From assembly GCA_030141605.1 (NCBI GenBank), contig JAQGDQ010000639.1, positions 97,501-117,500 of the forward strand: a stretch of DNA of 20,000 bases, written 5' to 3'. Below, piece after piece: positions 8,876-18,186 of this stretch. The notes under the pieces are model-generated. The model was not told where the DNA came from, did not search any database, and saw only the letters and a program-made list of their open reading frames with translations. The number at the start of each line of letters is the position of its first letter. Position 1 is the stretch's first letter. The translations under genes and the position numbers were made by a program. The stretch is from Tubiluchus corallicola (lineage: Eukaryota > Priapulida > Priapulimorpha > Priapulimorphida > Tubiluchidae).

Positions 8876-9895
8876 AAAACAAAGAAAAGGACAGACAGAT
8901 GTAGGAATAAGTAGAAAAACAGACAGATGTAAGAATAAGTAGAAAGACAGACAGATGTAAGAAAAATAGAAAGATTGCCAGATGTAAGAATAAGTAGAAA
9001 GACAGACAGATGTATGACAAATAGAAAGACAGACAAGCAGGCAGGCAGGCAGACAGACAGGCAGGCAGATGTAAAACAAATAGAAAGACAGACAGATGTA
9101 AGAATAAGTAGAAAAACAGATAGCTGTAAGAATAAGATAGAAAGACAGACAGATGTAAGAAAAATAGAAAGATAGACAGATGTAAGAATAAGTAGAAAGA
9201 CAGACAGATGTAAGACAAATAGAAAGACAGGCAGATGTAAGAAAAATAGAGAGACAGACAAATGTAAGAAAAATAGAAAAACAGACAGATGTAAGAATAA
9301 GTAGAAAGACAGACAGATGTAAGAATAAGTAGAAATACAGACAGATGTAAGACAAATAGAAAGACAGACAGATGTAAGACAAATAGAGAGACAGACAGAT
9401 GTAAGACAAATAAAGAGACAGACAGATGTAAGAACAAGTAGAAAGACAGACAGATGTAAGACAAATAGAAAGACAGGCAGATGTAAGACGAATAGAGAGA
9501 CAGACAGATGTAAGACAAATAGAGAGACAGACAGATGTAAGAACAAGTAGAAAGACAGACAGATGTAAGACAAATAGAAAGACAGACAGATGTAAGACAA
9601 ATAGAAAGACAGGCAGATGTAAGACGAATAGAGAGACAGACAGATGTAAGACAAATAGAGAGACAGACAGATGTAAGAATAAGTAGAAATACAGACAGAT
9701 GTAAGACAAATAGAAAGACAGACAGATGTAAGACAAATAGAGAGACAGACAGATGTAAGACAAATAGAGAGACAGACAGATGTAAGAACAAGTAGAAAGA
9801 CAGACAGATGTAAGAATAAGTAGAAAGACAGACAGATGTAAGACAAATAGAGAGACAGACAGATGTAAGACAAATAGAGAGACAGACAGATGTAA
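8876..9895. repeat. 27/28-bp minisatellite
   Basis: Roughly 35 tandem units built on GATGTAAG followed by a spacer and AGACAGACA. Two unit types alternate: a 27-base type with ACAAATAGAA and a 28-base type with AATAAGTAGAA or AACAAGTAGAA. For example, GATG starts at 9371, 9398 and 9425 (27 bases apart). A higher-order pattern exists: the rare ACGAATAG variant occurs at 9488 and 9624, 136 bases apart. A purer AGGC-rich interruption lies near 9034-9066. The unit lacks stops on the minus strand, so three frames of about 344-394 codons stay open there; these are not genes. Confidence 0.95.
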
Positions 9896-9936
9896 AAATA
9901 ATAATAATAGCAGACAATACTAATAATCGTTTTTAA

Positions 9937-10333
9937 TTAACTGTTTCCCAACAAAGAACATGAAATTTTGTTGCTAGTATATAATACAATCACAAACAGC
10001 GTATCAGCGTTTTTAAAAACATCGGTTACCAACTGAATACGGCAACGGTTACAGTTACGTTTTACATTCACTGGATACGGCAATGGTAACACTATCTTAT
10101 TTCTTACATCAAATTCACCACACAAGCGGTCCCAAATTTTCATGATAATGAGACTTTTCAGGCTCATAGCTACGTAACCATTCACCGAAAACGTCGTTTC
10201 CGTTGCCGTATCCAGTGAATGTAAAACACGGTTAGTATTTACGTACCCAAGTGTTTCCCATGCTCTCAATAAACGTGGAATTTCGCAAATCGACGAATCA
10301 ACATCATTTGCTTTGGACTTCTGCCATGCGTAA
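9937..10333 (-). CDS. Candidate terminal exon, unknown protein
   Basis: The minus strand stays open for 132 codons from an acceptor-like TTTTCTAGGTTTTCAG (intron would end at 10334) to a TAA at 9939-9937. The sequence is not repeat-like in composition: SYAWQKSKANDV, then IPRLLRAWETLGYVNTN, then LIIMKIWDRLCGEFDV. An upstream donor GCTAG|GTACAAG (exon end 10450) would join in phase across a 116-base intron and continue the frame, but no in-frame ATG was found there. I recognise no family. Against a gene: the region contains a 25-bp perfect inverted repeat and short direct repeats of ATACGGCAAYGGT, which suggest a decayed mobile element. Treat as a weak candidate. Confidence 0.27.
10059..10227. 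repeat. Inverted repeat, 25-bp perfect arms
   Basis: The arm at 10059-10083 is the exact reverse complement of 10203-10227, separated by 119 bases. Similarity continues inward for about 10 more bases with two mismatches. A direct near-copy of part of the arm (ATACGGCAACGGTTAC) also occurs at about 10038-10053. The arms could be the ends of a small foldback element or a local inversion-duplication; no target duplication was seen. Confidence 0.8.
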
Positions 10334-10597
10334 CTGAAAACCTAGAAAACTATCACAGAGTCATAGATAATAATTTTACGATCTTTTCCGAATGTCTTTA
10401 TAGTTTTAATACCTTGAAATTACACCGTTTAGCCCCGTGGAACTTGTACCTAGCAAACTGGACAGGATCCAACGTGCGTGTGCTGGCTGAGTTTATGACT
10501 ATCAATGCGCATGCGCGTACTACAACATTAATTCGTGGTAGTAAAACTCGCGGTTAGTTGGAAAACACCAATAAACCACACGGGGTATCCGGTACAC

Positions 10598-11128
10598 GAA
10601 TAAAAACTCGTTAAAAACCCGACTGCTGTCCGAATTGTAAATTATTCGAACTCTGTATAATTCGAACTGAAAACGCGACCAAAATTCGAGTCGTTAAATC
10701 ACCCGAACTCTGTATAATTCGAGCTGAAAACTCGACCAAAATCCGAGTCGTTAAATCACTCAAACTGTGTACAATTCGAACTGGTATCCGAGTTCGAATT
10801 AAACGTACACGACTATAATAGCTGTTAAGGATTAATTACGCATGGTGGCATAAGAGGAAAACTAGAACTATTTAGACCGAAATTCGAGTTGTGAAATTAC
10901 TCGACCTCTGACTAATTCGATTGATATTATAGTTCCGATTCAACATACTCGACTATAATTGATCAGAATTACTTATGCCTGTTGGTATAAGAGCAAAAAC
11001 TGGTTAAAAACATCGACAAAAACCGGTGTTGTTACATTACCCGAACTTTGCATAATTCGAACTGAAAACTCGACCAAAATCACAGTCGTTAAATCACTCG
11101 AACTCTGTGTAATCGGAATTCGAGTTAA
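10598..11128. repeat. Nested 57-bp and 140-bp tandem array, left part
   Basis: Two nested periods are visible. A 57-base unit (CGAACTCTGTATAATTCGA ... CGACCAAAAT ... CGTTAAATCAC) starts at 10647, 10704 and 10761. A 140-base unit marked by CGACTATAAT has GACTATAAT at 10811 and 10951. The long unit contains one short-unit segment plus a unique part with GCATGGTGGCATAAGAG. The array is rich in CpG and TCGA compared with its surroundings. It is interrupted by the transposon at 11129-11682 and resumes in register at 11683. Confidence 0.88.
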
Positions 11129-11682
11129 AGGACAAGAAAAGGGGCACCTGAAGTAGGTTTCAGAAAAATTTTATGCATATATCATACTCGCTTTGAGAGG
11201 AATTTTCGTTTGTTTTCATTTTAATTCTCGCGCAATACTATTCCGACGGCGCCATTGCATGACGTCATATACGCACAACGTAAATCAGGGGACGAATGGC
11301 AATGTTGAATTATGAACCCAAAAAACCTTCCGTGAATATCTATAGTACTTAGCATTTCACTTACCTGCTGGAAAGACTTATGTAACAAGAAATAGTAATT
11401 TAAAATGTTTGTGCCAATTGGTAAAATGTTGTTGACTCACCCTCCAGGGTGCGCCACTCACTAACTAAAAAGGTATTTTTAATCTCATTGACAAGATACA
11501 GTAATTTGAAATTTTACTTAGTTAGCAACGTGTGGTTCAAACGACCTACCATTAAAATGGCTGCGTCTAACGGTGACCGCAGGAGTTTGCTAGCCATGCA
11601 TACGAAAAGGTAGTATGTAAGTGGTATAAAATTTCGAGACGAATTTTTTAACCTTCATGTAAGTGGAAGGTTTTCTTGTGCT
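11129..11682 (+). mobile_element. Short DNA transposon with TTAA duplication
   Basis: A 554-base insertion in the 140-bp array. It is flanked by TTAA at 11125-11128 and 11683-11686. The left end reads AGGACAAGAAAA and the right end, reverse-complemented, reads AGCACAAGAAAA: 12-bp terminal inverted repeats with one mismatch. Removing it and one TTAA restores the array unit (GAG-TTAA-ACATTCTCGACTATAG against ATTAAACGTACACGACTATAA in an intact unit). No transposase frame is present, so it is non-autonomous. TTAA duplication is typical of piggyBac, but the ends do not match the usual piggyBac CCC start; a TA-duplicating Tc1/mariner-type mover fits equally well. Its core (11163-11524) recurs at 6728-7086. 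It carries a CRE octamer at 11260-11267. Confidence 0.72.
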
Positions 11683-11862
11683 TTAAACATTCTCGACTAT
11701 AGCTAATATTAATTACTTTTGCATGGTGGTTTAAGAAGAAAATCTCATTAAGAAACTCCATTGTAAATCTGTGTTGTGAATTATCCGAACTCTGTGTAAT
11801 TCGAACTGATATCCGAATTAGAGTTAAACATTTTTTACTATAACTGATACTAATTAAAAGCA
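11683..11862. repeat. 140-bp tandem array, right part
   Basis: Continuation of the array after the transposon. CGACTATAG occurs at 11694-11702 and the diverged TACTATAAC at 11836-11844, again about 141 bases apart. In between are the expected GCATGGTGG and CGAACTCTGTGTAATTCGA segments. Similarity ends near 11862. Confidence 0.8.
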
Positions 11863-12155
11863 AAATTAGGACGACCTATGCGGGTTTTTCAAACAGTGCG
11901 CAAGCCGTGATCAAGCACTCGGCAATAGGACATGATTGGTAGTGAATTGTGGCAGGACCGGAATGTATTCATTATCAATGATAATCCCCAAAGCTGGTGG
12001 AGATATTGAGCATTGCAGAAGCAAAGAATCTACAAATGCACATTTTTTAAATTAGTCTTTAAAAACGTATAAGCTGTATTTTTAGCACTAAATTATCTCT
12101 CTTTTGTCACTAATAAAAACAATAATATGTTTACAGTTGAAGGAACCTTCTTTAA

Positions 12156-12434
12156 CAAGGGCGTATTTACCTATAGGCCCACTAGGCCTGCCACATTTTC
12201 AGGGGTTCCAGATTTTAGGATCTCAGAGCTATTCGTATAAGGTGCGCGTTTTATAACACACCACAAGCAATTCCTGAGTCGCATATAACAAACAATTACA
12301 CCACAGGCAATGGCGCTATCCATATGTAATTTTAAATAACAAACTAGGCAACGGTGTTACTAATACACCACAAATAATTGTGAATAAGGGGGGGGGCAGA
12401 ACTACCATCCTATGGCGTCCTTTATGCGCCCCTG
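12156..12434. mobile_element. Possible decayed hAT-like non-autonomous element
   Basis: The left end CAAGGGCGTAT and the right end, reverse-complemented as CAGGGGCGCAT, form an imperfect 11-bp terminal inverted repeat of the CAGGGGCG type used by hAT transposons. The inner left part (TTTACCTATAGGCCCACTAG) also resembles hAT-derived repeats. The flanking octamers TTCTTTAA and GTGTTCAG agree at only four of eight positions, so the target duplication is not established. The inside is non-coding and contains several ACACCACA motifs. Confidence 0.38.
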
Positions 12435-12763
12435 GTGTTCAGCACGATAAATTTGATATATTACTGCTACTATAAGCTGCATTACTACCATCAATTATGT
12501 TTAAATGTTCTATACAATTATAGTTATTACTACAAGTATAATATATAATTTAATCTCTTCTCCCTCGCTTAAATTTGGGTACATATATGTGTATATGTAT
12601 ATCATTATATAAACAAGTGGTGCATTGACAGATAATCACATAATTCATATCCGTAACTATTTTAAAAAAAAATTCACTCTTTAAGGCTCACTCAATATCG
12701 TAATACATATTATGTTTTCCTTTCTCAATTTTCAGGTTTATTGCTCTTATACCATTGCTATTG
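12435..12763. other. AT-rich stretch, probably LINE 3' UTR in part
   Basis: No supported gene. The sequence is strongly AT-rich, with short ATATATGTGTATATGTATAT runs near 12582-12602. The right part may belong to the retroelement 3' region that continues to about 13095. Confidence 0.35.
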
Positions 12764-13095
12764 TTACATCATTTACTTCATCCTTATTTACATTAAGTTA
12801 TCTACAGAAGCATGCATAACTATAATCATTTTTTCATTTAAGTAAGGTGAGTGTGTTAATGACCGTATGGTCGTACACTCACCTCACACTACTCAAATTA
12901 TTACATCATTTACTTCATCCTTATTTACATTAAGTTATCTACAGAAGCATGCATAACTATAATCATTTTTTCATTTAAGTAAGGTGAGTGTGTTGATGAC
13001 GGTATGGTCGTACACTCACCTCGCACTACTCAAATTATTTTATCTAAAGTTTATTAATGTGTTTGATATTGTATTTTTTGATAAATAAATTCATA
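12764..13095 (+). mobile_element. LINE 3' UTR with duplicated 137-bp segment
   Basis: Two tandem copies of 137 bases (12764-12900 and 12901-13037) differ at about three positions. A typical retroelement 3' end then follows: TTTGATATTGTATT, AAATAAATTC and a short tail of ATTCATAGTTCATAG, a TTCATAGT-type terminal repeat of the kind seen on CR1-like elements. Each copy carries an inverted repeat, GTAAGGTGAGTGT and ACACTCACCTCRC, with a 20-base loop. No coding portion is attached, so assignment to a LINE is by end structure only. Confidence 0.45.
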
Positions 13096-13135
13096 GTTCA
13101 TAGTACTGTACCAAAAAAGTAATTATTTAAAGCTG

Positions 13136-13186
13136 TTTCTTCTGGAATTCATAAGAAACTGGAATTTGCTTCCAACTGTAAAACAG
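13136..13186 (+). mobile_element. LINE ORF2 C-terminal scrap
   Basis: Translates to LEFIRNWNLLPTVKQ, matching the FxR-x-WN-x-LP-x2-VKQ motif near the end of LINE ORF2 proteins, such as that at 6080-6253. The frame closes within about 20 codons, and no other part of the element was recognised. It lies immediately downstream of the retroelement tail at 13095, which suggests nested or successive insertions. Confidence 0.35.
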
Positions 13187-13574
13187 GTAGGCGTATTTTG
13201 TTTACTTGTGTATCTTGATTAGATATACCTTATGAAACGTTGAATCATAAAAATAACGTTTTTATATAAAATCATATAATGTACATATATAAATAATTTC
13301 TACTTGAAAATAGAACCACAAAAACGCACTTACCTTTCAGTATATATTGTAGTATTACTGTTGCAATTCCTAGTCTTTACTTTAATATGATTGTGTTTAG
13401 TCGTCTGTGCACATTTTAAAGCAAATACATGTTAAAGCAAAGTACAATACGTGTATAATGTACGCCTTTATGTTCTATAGCTTCCTGAGCTGAAAAATTT
13501 CCAAAACAAGTACCTTAATTGCAGCTTTTGAAAGACCCCGAGGTTAAAAAGGTATCCAGGCATAACATGCCGAG
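13187..13574. other. Unassigned stretch, no gene seen
   Basis: AT-rich, with no supported exon, RNA or repeat. It contains a short reiteration, AAAGCAAATACATGTTAAAGCAAAGTAC, at about 13419-13446. It may be retroelement-derived given its neighbours on both sides. Confidence 0.35.
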
Positions 13575-13818
13575 TGGTGTGTATTGCTGCGTCGCTTACC
13601 TGACGAGCTGAAAATGATAAGTCAGCTAATTTGTGTGTGCCACGCCTTCCTTCTCTCTCTTTCTTTCTCTCTCTCTCCCTTTCTATCTGTCTCTCTCTTT
13701 GTATCTCTCCCTCTTCCCCTCTCTCCCTCTATCTCCCCTCTCTCTCTTTCTCTCCTCTCTCTCTCTTTCTCTCATTTTTCTCTCTCTTTCTTTCTCTCCC
13801 TCTCCCCCTCTCTCTCTC

Positions 13819-13883
<65 letters not shown>

Positions 13884-13963
13884 CTCTCTTTCTCTCCTTC
13901 TCACCTCTCTCTCACTCTCTCTCCGTCTCCTTCTGCCTGTCTCTCTTTTTCCATCTCCTTGTC

Positions 13964-14011
<48 letters not shown>

Positions 14012-14087
14012 TCTCTCTCTCTCTCTTTCTAGCTCTCTGTCCCTTTCTCTCTCTCTCTCTCGCTCTTTCTTTCTATCTCTCTCTCTC

Positions 14088-14143
<56 letters not shown>

Positions 14144-14197
14144 TTTAATGTTGTACTATTGTGATATGAACGAAAGTTTGAAATAAAGAAGTAAATC

Positions 14198-14201
<4 letters not shown>
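13575..14201 (+). mobile_element. Possible LINE 3' remnant split by CT array
   Basis: The left piece (13575-13640) reads W-x6-LPDELKMISQLI, resembling the WN-x-LPDEL+ region near the end of LINE ORF2. The right piece (14143-14201) reads TATTGTGATATGAA, then GAAATAAAG and AAATCAAA before more CT repeat. It looks like a retroelement 3' end with polyadenylation signal, and it resembles the sequence at 18261-18311. The CT/TA array at 13646-14142 separates the two pieces. The frame that runs through the array to 14186 is not meaningful. Confidence 0.33.
13646..14142. repeat. CT-rich tract ending in TA array
   Basis: About 480 bases of pyrimidine (CT with TTTCT, CCCT and TGTCT variants), with pure CT runs near 13820-13862 and 13973-14010, followed by about ten TA dinucleotides. 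Open frames rich in Ser and Leu across it are repeat translations. Confidence 0.95.
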
Positions 14202-14271
<70 letters not shown>

Positions 14272-14302
14272 ATCTCTCTCTCCCATCTCTATCTCTCTTT
14301 CT
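14202..14302. repeat. CT dinucleotide array
   Basis: A nearly perfect CT run of about 60 bases with a more degenerate right end (TATCTCTCTCCCATCTC). It begins directly after the AAATCAAA motif of the preceding retroelement-like 3' end. Confidence 0.95.
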
Positions 14303-14961
14303 GAAACTCGAAAGTAACAATCCGAACTTGCTAGGCAAGTTGTTCAAATAATTTTCTCAAAAATTCATTACCTTTGAAAAATGTTCGTATCGACCAATCA
14401 CAAGACTCCTCGATAATTATGCCACGTTCAAGTCGGTTTAACTTTGTTGCATAAACAATGTAGATATTGTAAGTCAGGATTCCAATATAATTTATAGTAA
14501 TCAGAAAACACATCTGGTTAACACCTCTCAAGCTACTACCTGAACAGTAGTAAGCTTAGAGTTTGGTATACATCTAAATACGTATTATGAAATGTTTGCA
14601 AACAATAACAACAGGTATACCTTTGATCTGTACGATATCTCGCTATAAATAATCAAGTACGGGTACTTGGCAAGTGTACTTAGTTATAAAAACTCCAGTT
14701 ATGAGGCGATTTTGCTGAGAATGGTGTTAGTATAGTCGTATATCATTCTCTTGGCATTATATTACAATTTTTAATTACTTTACCGTGCGAATATTTCCAA
14801 GAACTCCCAACCGAGAAAATGTTGCCACGGAATAGAGTAGTAAAGATTTCCACGCCTTCTTACTCTCAGCCCAGTTCTGTGGTATAATTGCAATGTGCAG
14901 CCATGCGTGTTAATAAATAAATAAATAAACACGTAAATAAGTAAGTACAAACAAAGTCAGG
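14303..14961. other. Unassigned stretch, no gene seen
   Basis: No supported gene. Visible items are an inverted repeat AACTTGC-TAG-GCAAGTT near 14325-14341, a palindrome CAAGTACGGGTACTTG at about 14654-14669, two TATA-like motifs (TATAAATA at 14644 and TATAAAAA at about 14686) without a convincing transcript after them, and a short AAAT array at about 14910-14937. Confidence 0.4.
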
Positions 14962-15008
14962 CTATGGTCTGTAGTATGGCAAGCAATGGACACCATATTC
15001 TAATACAA
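14962..15008 (+). repeat. Short dispersed repeat, direct copy
   Basis: Matches 2845-2890 on the opposite strand (core CTGTAGTATGGCAA, then CAATGG and ATACAA), with about five substitutions and one gap over 47 bases. In this copy the CT array starts about 30 bases downstream. Confidence 0.55.
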
Positions 15009-15040
15009 CTCCTCTGTTTTCCTCCCTATTTCTGCCCTCA

Positions 15041-15155
<115 letters not shown>

Positions 15156-15381
15156 GTGCCATTCTACAGTAACGCAGTGGTCTAAATAACCAATTCAAGA
15201 AACACTAGCAAAATTTGCAACATTAAATTATGATCCTACATTTCTCGTTATCTCAAAGCTCTAGCTTTACCTGTATAAAATGGTAATGAAATAAACGTAA
15301 TGAATGCTAATGCTACCCACATGCTACCAATTGTATAACAGCTGCTACCATCACCACCATTTACAACTACCTACCTGCCAG
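15156..15381. other. Unassigned stretch before candidate exon
   Basis: No gene supported. An ATG at 15304 opens a frame into the candidate exon that follows, but the first 26 codons are a reiteration of GCTACC/CACCAC-like sequence and do not resemble a signal peptide or a domain. Confidence 0.35.
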
Positions 15382-15488
15382 CATTATTTATCCAAAACAA
15401 ATAATGATTCACGTTTTAAAACTCACCTGAATTCTGGACACGTAGCTGGTGGATATTGTTGTGTTGGCCGCGGAAACCCAAAGTGCGC
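15382..15488 (+). CDS. Candidate internal exon, cysteine-containing peptide
   Basis: Bounded by an acceptor-like CTACCTACCTGCCAG and a strong donor GTGAGT (starts at 15489). The frame is HYLSKTNNDSRFKTHLN, then GGYCCVGRGNPKCA, starting in phase 0 and ending in phase 2. The right half has higher GC (GGCCGCGGAAACCCAAAG) than its surroundings and a compact CC...C pattern. I do not recognise the family, and no partner exon was found. Without splicing the frame stops two bases later (GCG TGA), so the alternative is a short chance frame from 15304 to 15492. Confidence 0.28.
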
Positions 15489-15648
15489 GTGAGTATTTGT
15501 AGGTTCTTCAATTTAACAGTATTTAGACCTGTCTGTTTTTATCTAGTAATGAAGCCGTGAGCTGTTTGTAGACAATAAAATTCGTCGCTAGACGCGGGAT
15601 CGGTGGTTTTCAGTTAACTATTATGTCAAAACTAGATTACTTAATTAC

Positions 15649-15975
<327 letters not shown>

Positions 15976-16046
15976 CTTCATTCTATGCTAACTTAAGCAG
16001 AGCGGAAATTTTTTCATAAATTAACCCATTTACAGGTACGGTAAAA

Positions 16047-16609
16047 GAATACATTTCAACACCAATAATACTGCAAAAGAGTTCCTGATAATTAAATAAT
16101 AGATTAAAAACTTAATTAACGGTGGGCGAGCCCAATTATTGATGACGTCACAAACTAACATAATTTTCAACAGCAAAAGTATTCCATGAATGTGTTTCAT
16201 GTGTTTGTGAAAGAGAAATTTGAAATACTATAAGATATTCAGTGTGTTGTACGAAAACTAGGCAAGTTTTAAGATAAAAATTCAAAATTCAAATTTACAG
16301 CCGTACTCACGCATGTGCTGTCAAATGCGTGTAGGTCGTCACAAACTAACACATCTGAACTGACAGGTACAGCACCTCTTTTGTGCAGTGCATTTCCGAA
16401 ATGCAAGGTTCTACAGCCCGCTGACTAGGAAATGGCGAAATGCATATAACAGCGAAGAAATGGTGGCGCGAAAGTGAAACTGTGTTTGTGTGGTAATAAT
16501 TATTTCGCATAAGTCATTTTTGAAAAAAATAGTATGTTTCCTTTCAGTATTTTATATGGTAGATTGTTTTGACCTGCAGTTTAAGATTAGGTCCGGTTTT
16601 GATCTAAGT
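16047..16609 (+). repeat. Dispersed repeat family 1, copy B
   Basis: Homologous to 984-1537 in the same orientation, with many substitutions and short indels, including an extra segment near 16428-16450. Its CRE octamer TGACGTCA is intact at 16143-16150. No coding capacity, no terminal repeat and no target duplication were recognised. Confidence 0.8.
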
Positions 16610-16757
16610 TTTCCAATTAAAGCCAGTTTACAAGACTCTTACTAAATTTTACGTTTACAACAACTCGCCTACATAACACCAGTATCCTATAGTGCGAAGA
16701 AATTATCCTAACGTTTTTATTAAAGGGAGGAAAATAAGAAAAAGAAGTGGGAGATCA

Positions 16758-16790
16758 AGAGATGGAGAGAGAGAGAGAGAACGAGAGAAC

Positions 16791-16821
<31 letters not shown>

Positions 16822-17014
16822 AGGGAGAAAGAGAGAGAGAGACAAAAAAGAGAAAAAGAGAAAGAAAAGAGAGAGAGAGACAGAGAAAGAAAGAAAGTGT
16901 GCAACACAGAGAGAGAGAAAGAGACAGGGGGAGAGAGATAAAAGAAAGAGAGAGAAAGAGAGAGGGGGGAGATGGAGAGAGAGAGAAAAAGAGACATGGA
17001 GAGAAAGAGAGAGA

Positions 17015-17064
<50 letters not shown>

Positions 17065-17422
17065 TCAGAGAGAAAGAGAGAGAGAGAGAAGAGAGTGAGA
17101 GAGAGAGAGAGAAAAGTGTGTGTGTGTGAGAGAGAGAAAGAGACAGGGGGAGAGAGATAAAAGAGAGAAAGAGAGAGAAAGAAAGAGAGAAAGAGAGACG
17201 GAGAGAGAGAGAAAAAAGAGGAGAAGGAGAGAGAGAGGGAGAGAGAAAGAAAGAAAGTGTGCAAGAGAGATAGAGAGAAAGAGAAAGAGAGAGACACGGA
17301 GAGAGGGAGAGAGAGAGAAAGAGAGAGGGAGGGAGGGAGGGAGAGTAGTTAGGAGAGAGAAAGAGAAAGACATAAAGAGATAGAAGGAGAATGGCATAGA
17401 GAGAAGGAGAAAGAAGAGAGCA
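16758..17422. repeat. GA-rich purine tract upstream of a promoter
   Basis: About 660 bases of GA repeat with variants. A segment of GAGAAAGAGACAGGGGGAGAG type recurs near 16914-16935 and 17135-17155, so part of the tract is a segmental duplication. It ends only about 10 bases before the first TATA motif of the small plus-strand gene. Frames across it (Arg/Glu or Ser/Leu) are repeat translations. Confidence 0.95.
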
Positions 17423-17432
17423 TTAAAATCGG

Positions 17433-17470
17433 TATAAATGTTTATAAAATTTGACTTAAATTCACTAATG
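17433..17470 (+). promoter_or_regulatory. TATA promoter of the secreted-peptide gene
   Basis: Two TATA motifs, TATAAAT at 17433-17439 and TATAAAA at 17443-17449. An initiator-like TTCACTA has its A at 17464, 31 bases from the first TATA, which is the canonical distance; the second TATA would place the start near 17473. The 5' untranslated region would be about 60-70 bases. The GA tract ends just upstream; GAGA-type proteins bind such tracts in arthropods, but whether this matters here is unknown. Confidence 0.5.
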
Positions 17471-17534
17471 ATTTTAGCTTTGTTTATCGTTAGATACAAC
17501 ACGCAGCAACAAGGTGAAATTTGAACACTGTATC

Positions 17535-18119
17535 ATGAAGGTTGCTTTGCTGCTCTTCTTGTGTACTTTTGTGCCATTAATCACGGCCAGTGAAACAGAA
17601 GGCGACGATGCAAACAAACTGGAAGTTAGCCAAACAAACTCAAATGCCAGTGACATTTCCACGACCAACGGAACTGAAGTGAGTAAACCTGCGGACAACG
17701 TAAACACGTCAGTCATCGTCGGCGAAAACGGCAACGCCACCGAAGGTTTTGATAAAAACGGTAATTTAACAAAATTGTTTTTAAAATCCTGTAAAACGGT
17801 TTTAAAATGGAGATGCGGGTGGTGTAGGGGTTCGTCAGTGGGGCACTGTAGTAAGTGCTATACAAAGTATATCTCTGTCTTTCCCTATCTCTCTCTCTCT
17901 CTCTCTCTCCCTCCCCTCCTCTCTGTCTCTTTTTCTCTATTTCTCTCTCTGTGTGTCCCCATTTCCCCTCTTTCTTTCTCTGTCTCTCTCTCTTTGTCTT
18001 TCCTTCTCTCACTCCCTCTTTCTCTTTCTCTTTCTTTCCTTCCCTCTCTCCTCTCTCTGTCTCTCCTCCTCTCATGTTCTCTCTCCCATGCTCTCTCCCT
18101 CTCCCTCTCCCTCTCCCTT

Positions 18120-18186
<67 letters not shown>

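Noticed and set aside
8725-9917. Three overlapping 344-394-codon minus-strand frames (YICLSFYL-like repeats)
   Set aside because: The 27-base unit is a multiple of three and lacks stops on that strand; all three phases are open, so no frame shows coding preference.
11557-11613. ATG in good context opening MAASNGDRRSLLAMHTKR, with a possible donor AAAAG|GTAGTA
   Set aside because: It lies inside the TTAA-flanked transposon (11129-11682), the frame stops after 18 codons, and the part containing it has no independent support.
13584-14186. 200-codon Ser/Leu frame
   Set aside because: Translation of the CT array; only its first 20 or so residues (LPDELKMISQLI) carry information, and these look like a LINE scrap.
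14640-14720. TATA-like motifs at 14644 and 14686 as a promoter
   Set aside because: No initiator at the right distance and no coding or RNA feature downstream before the CT array.
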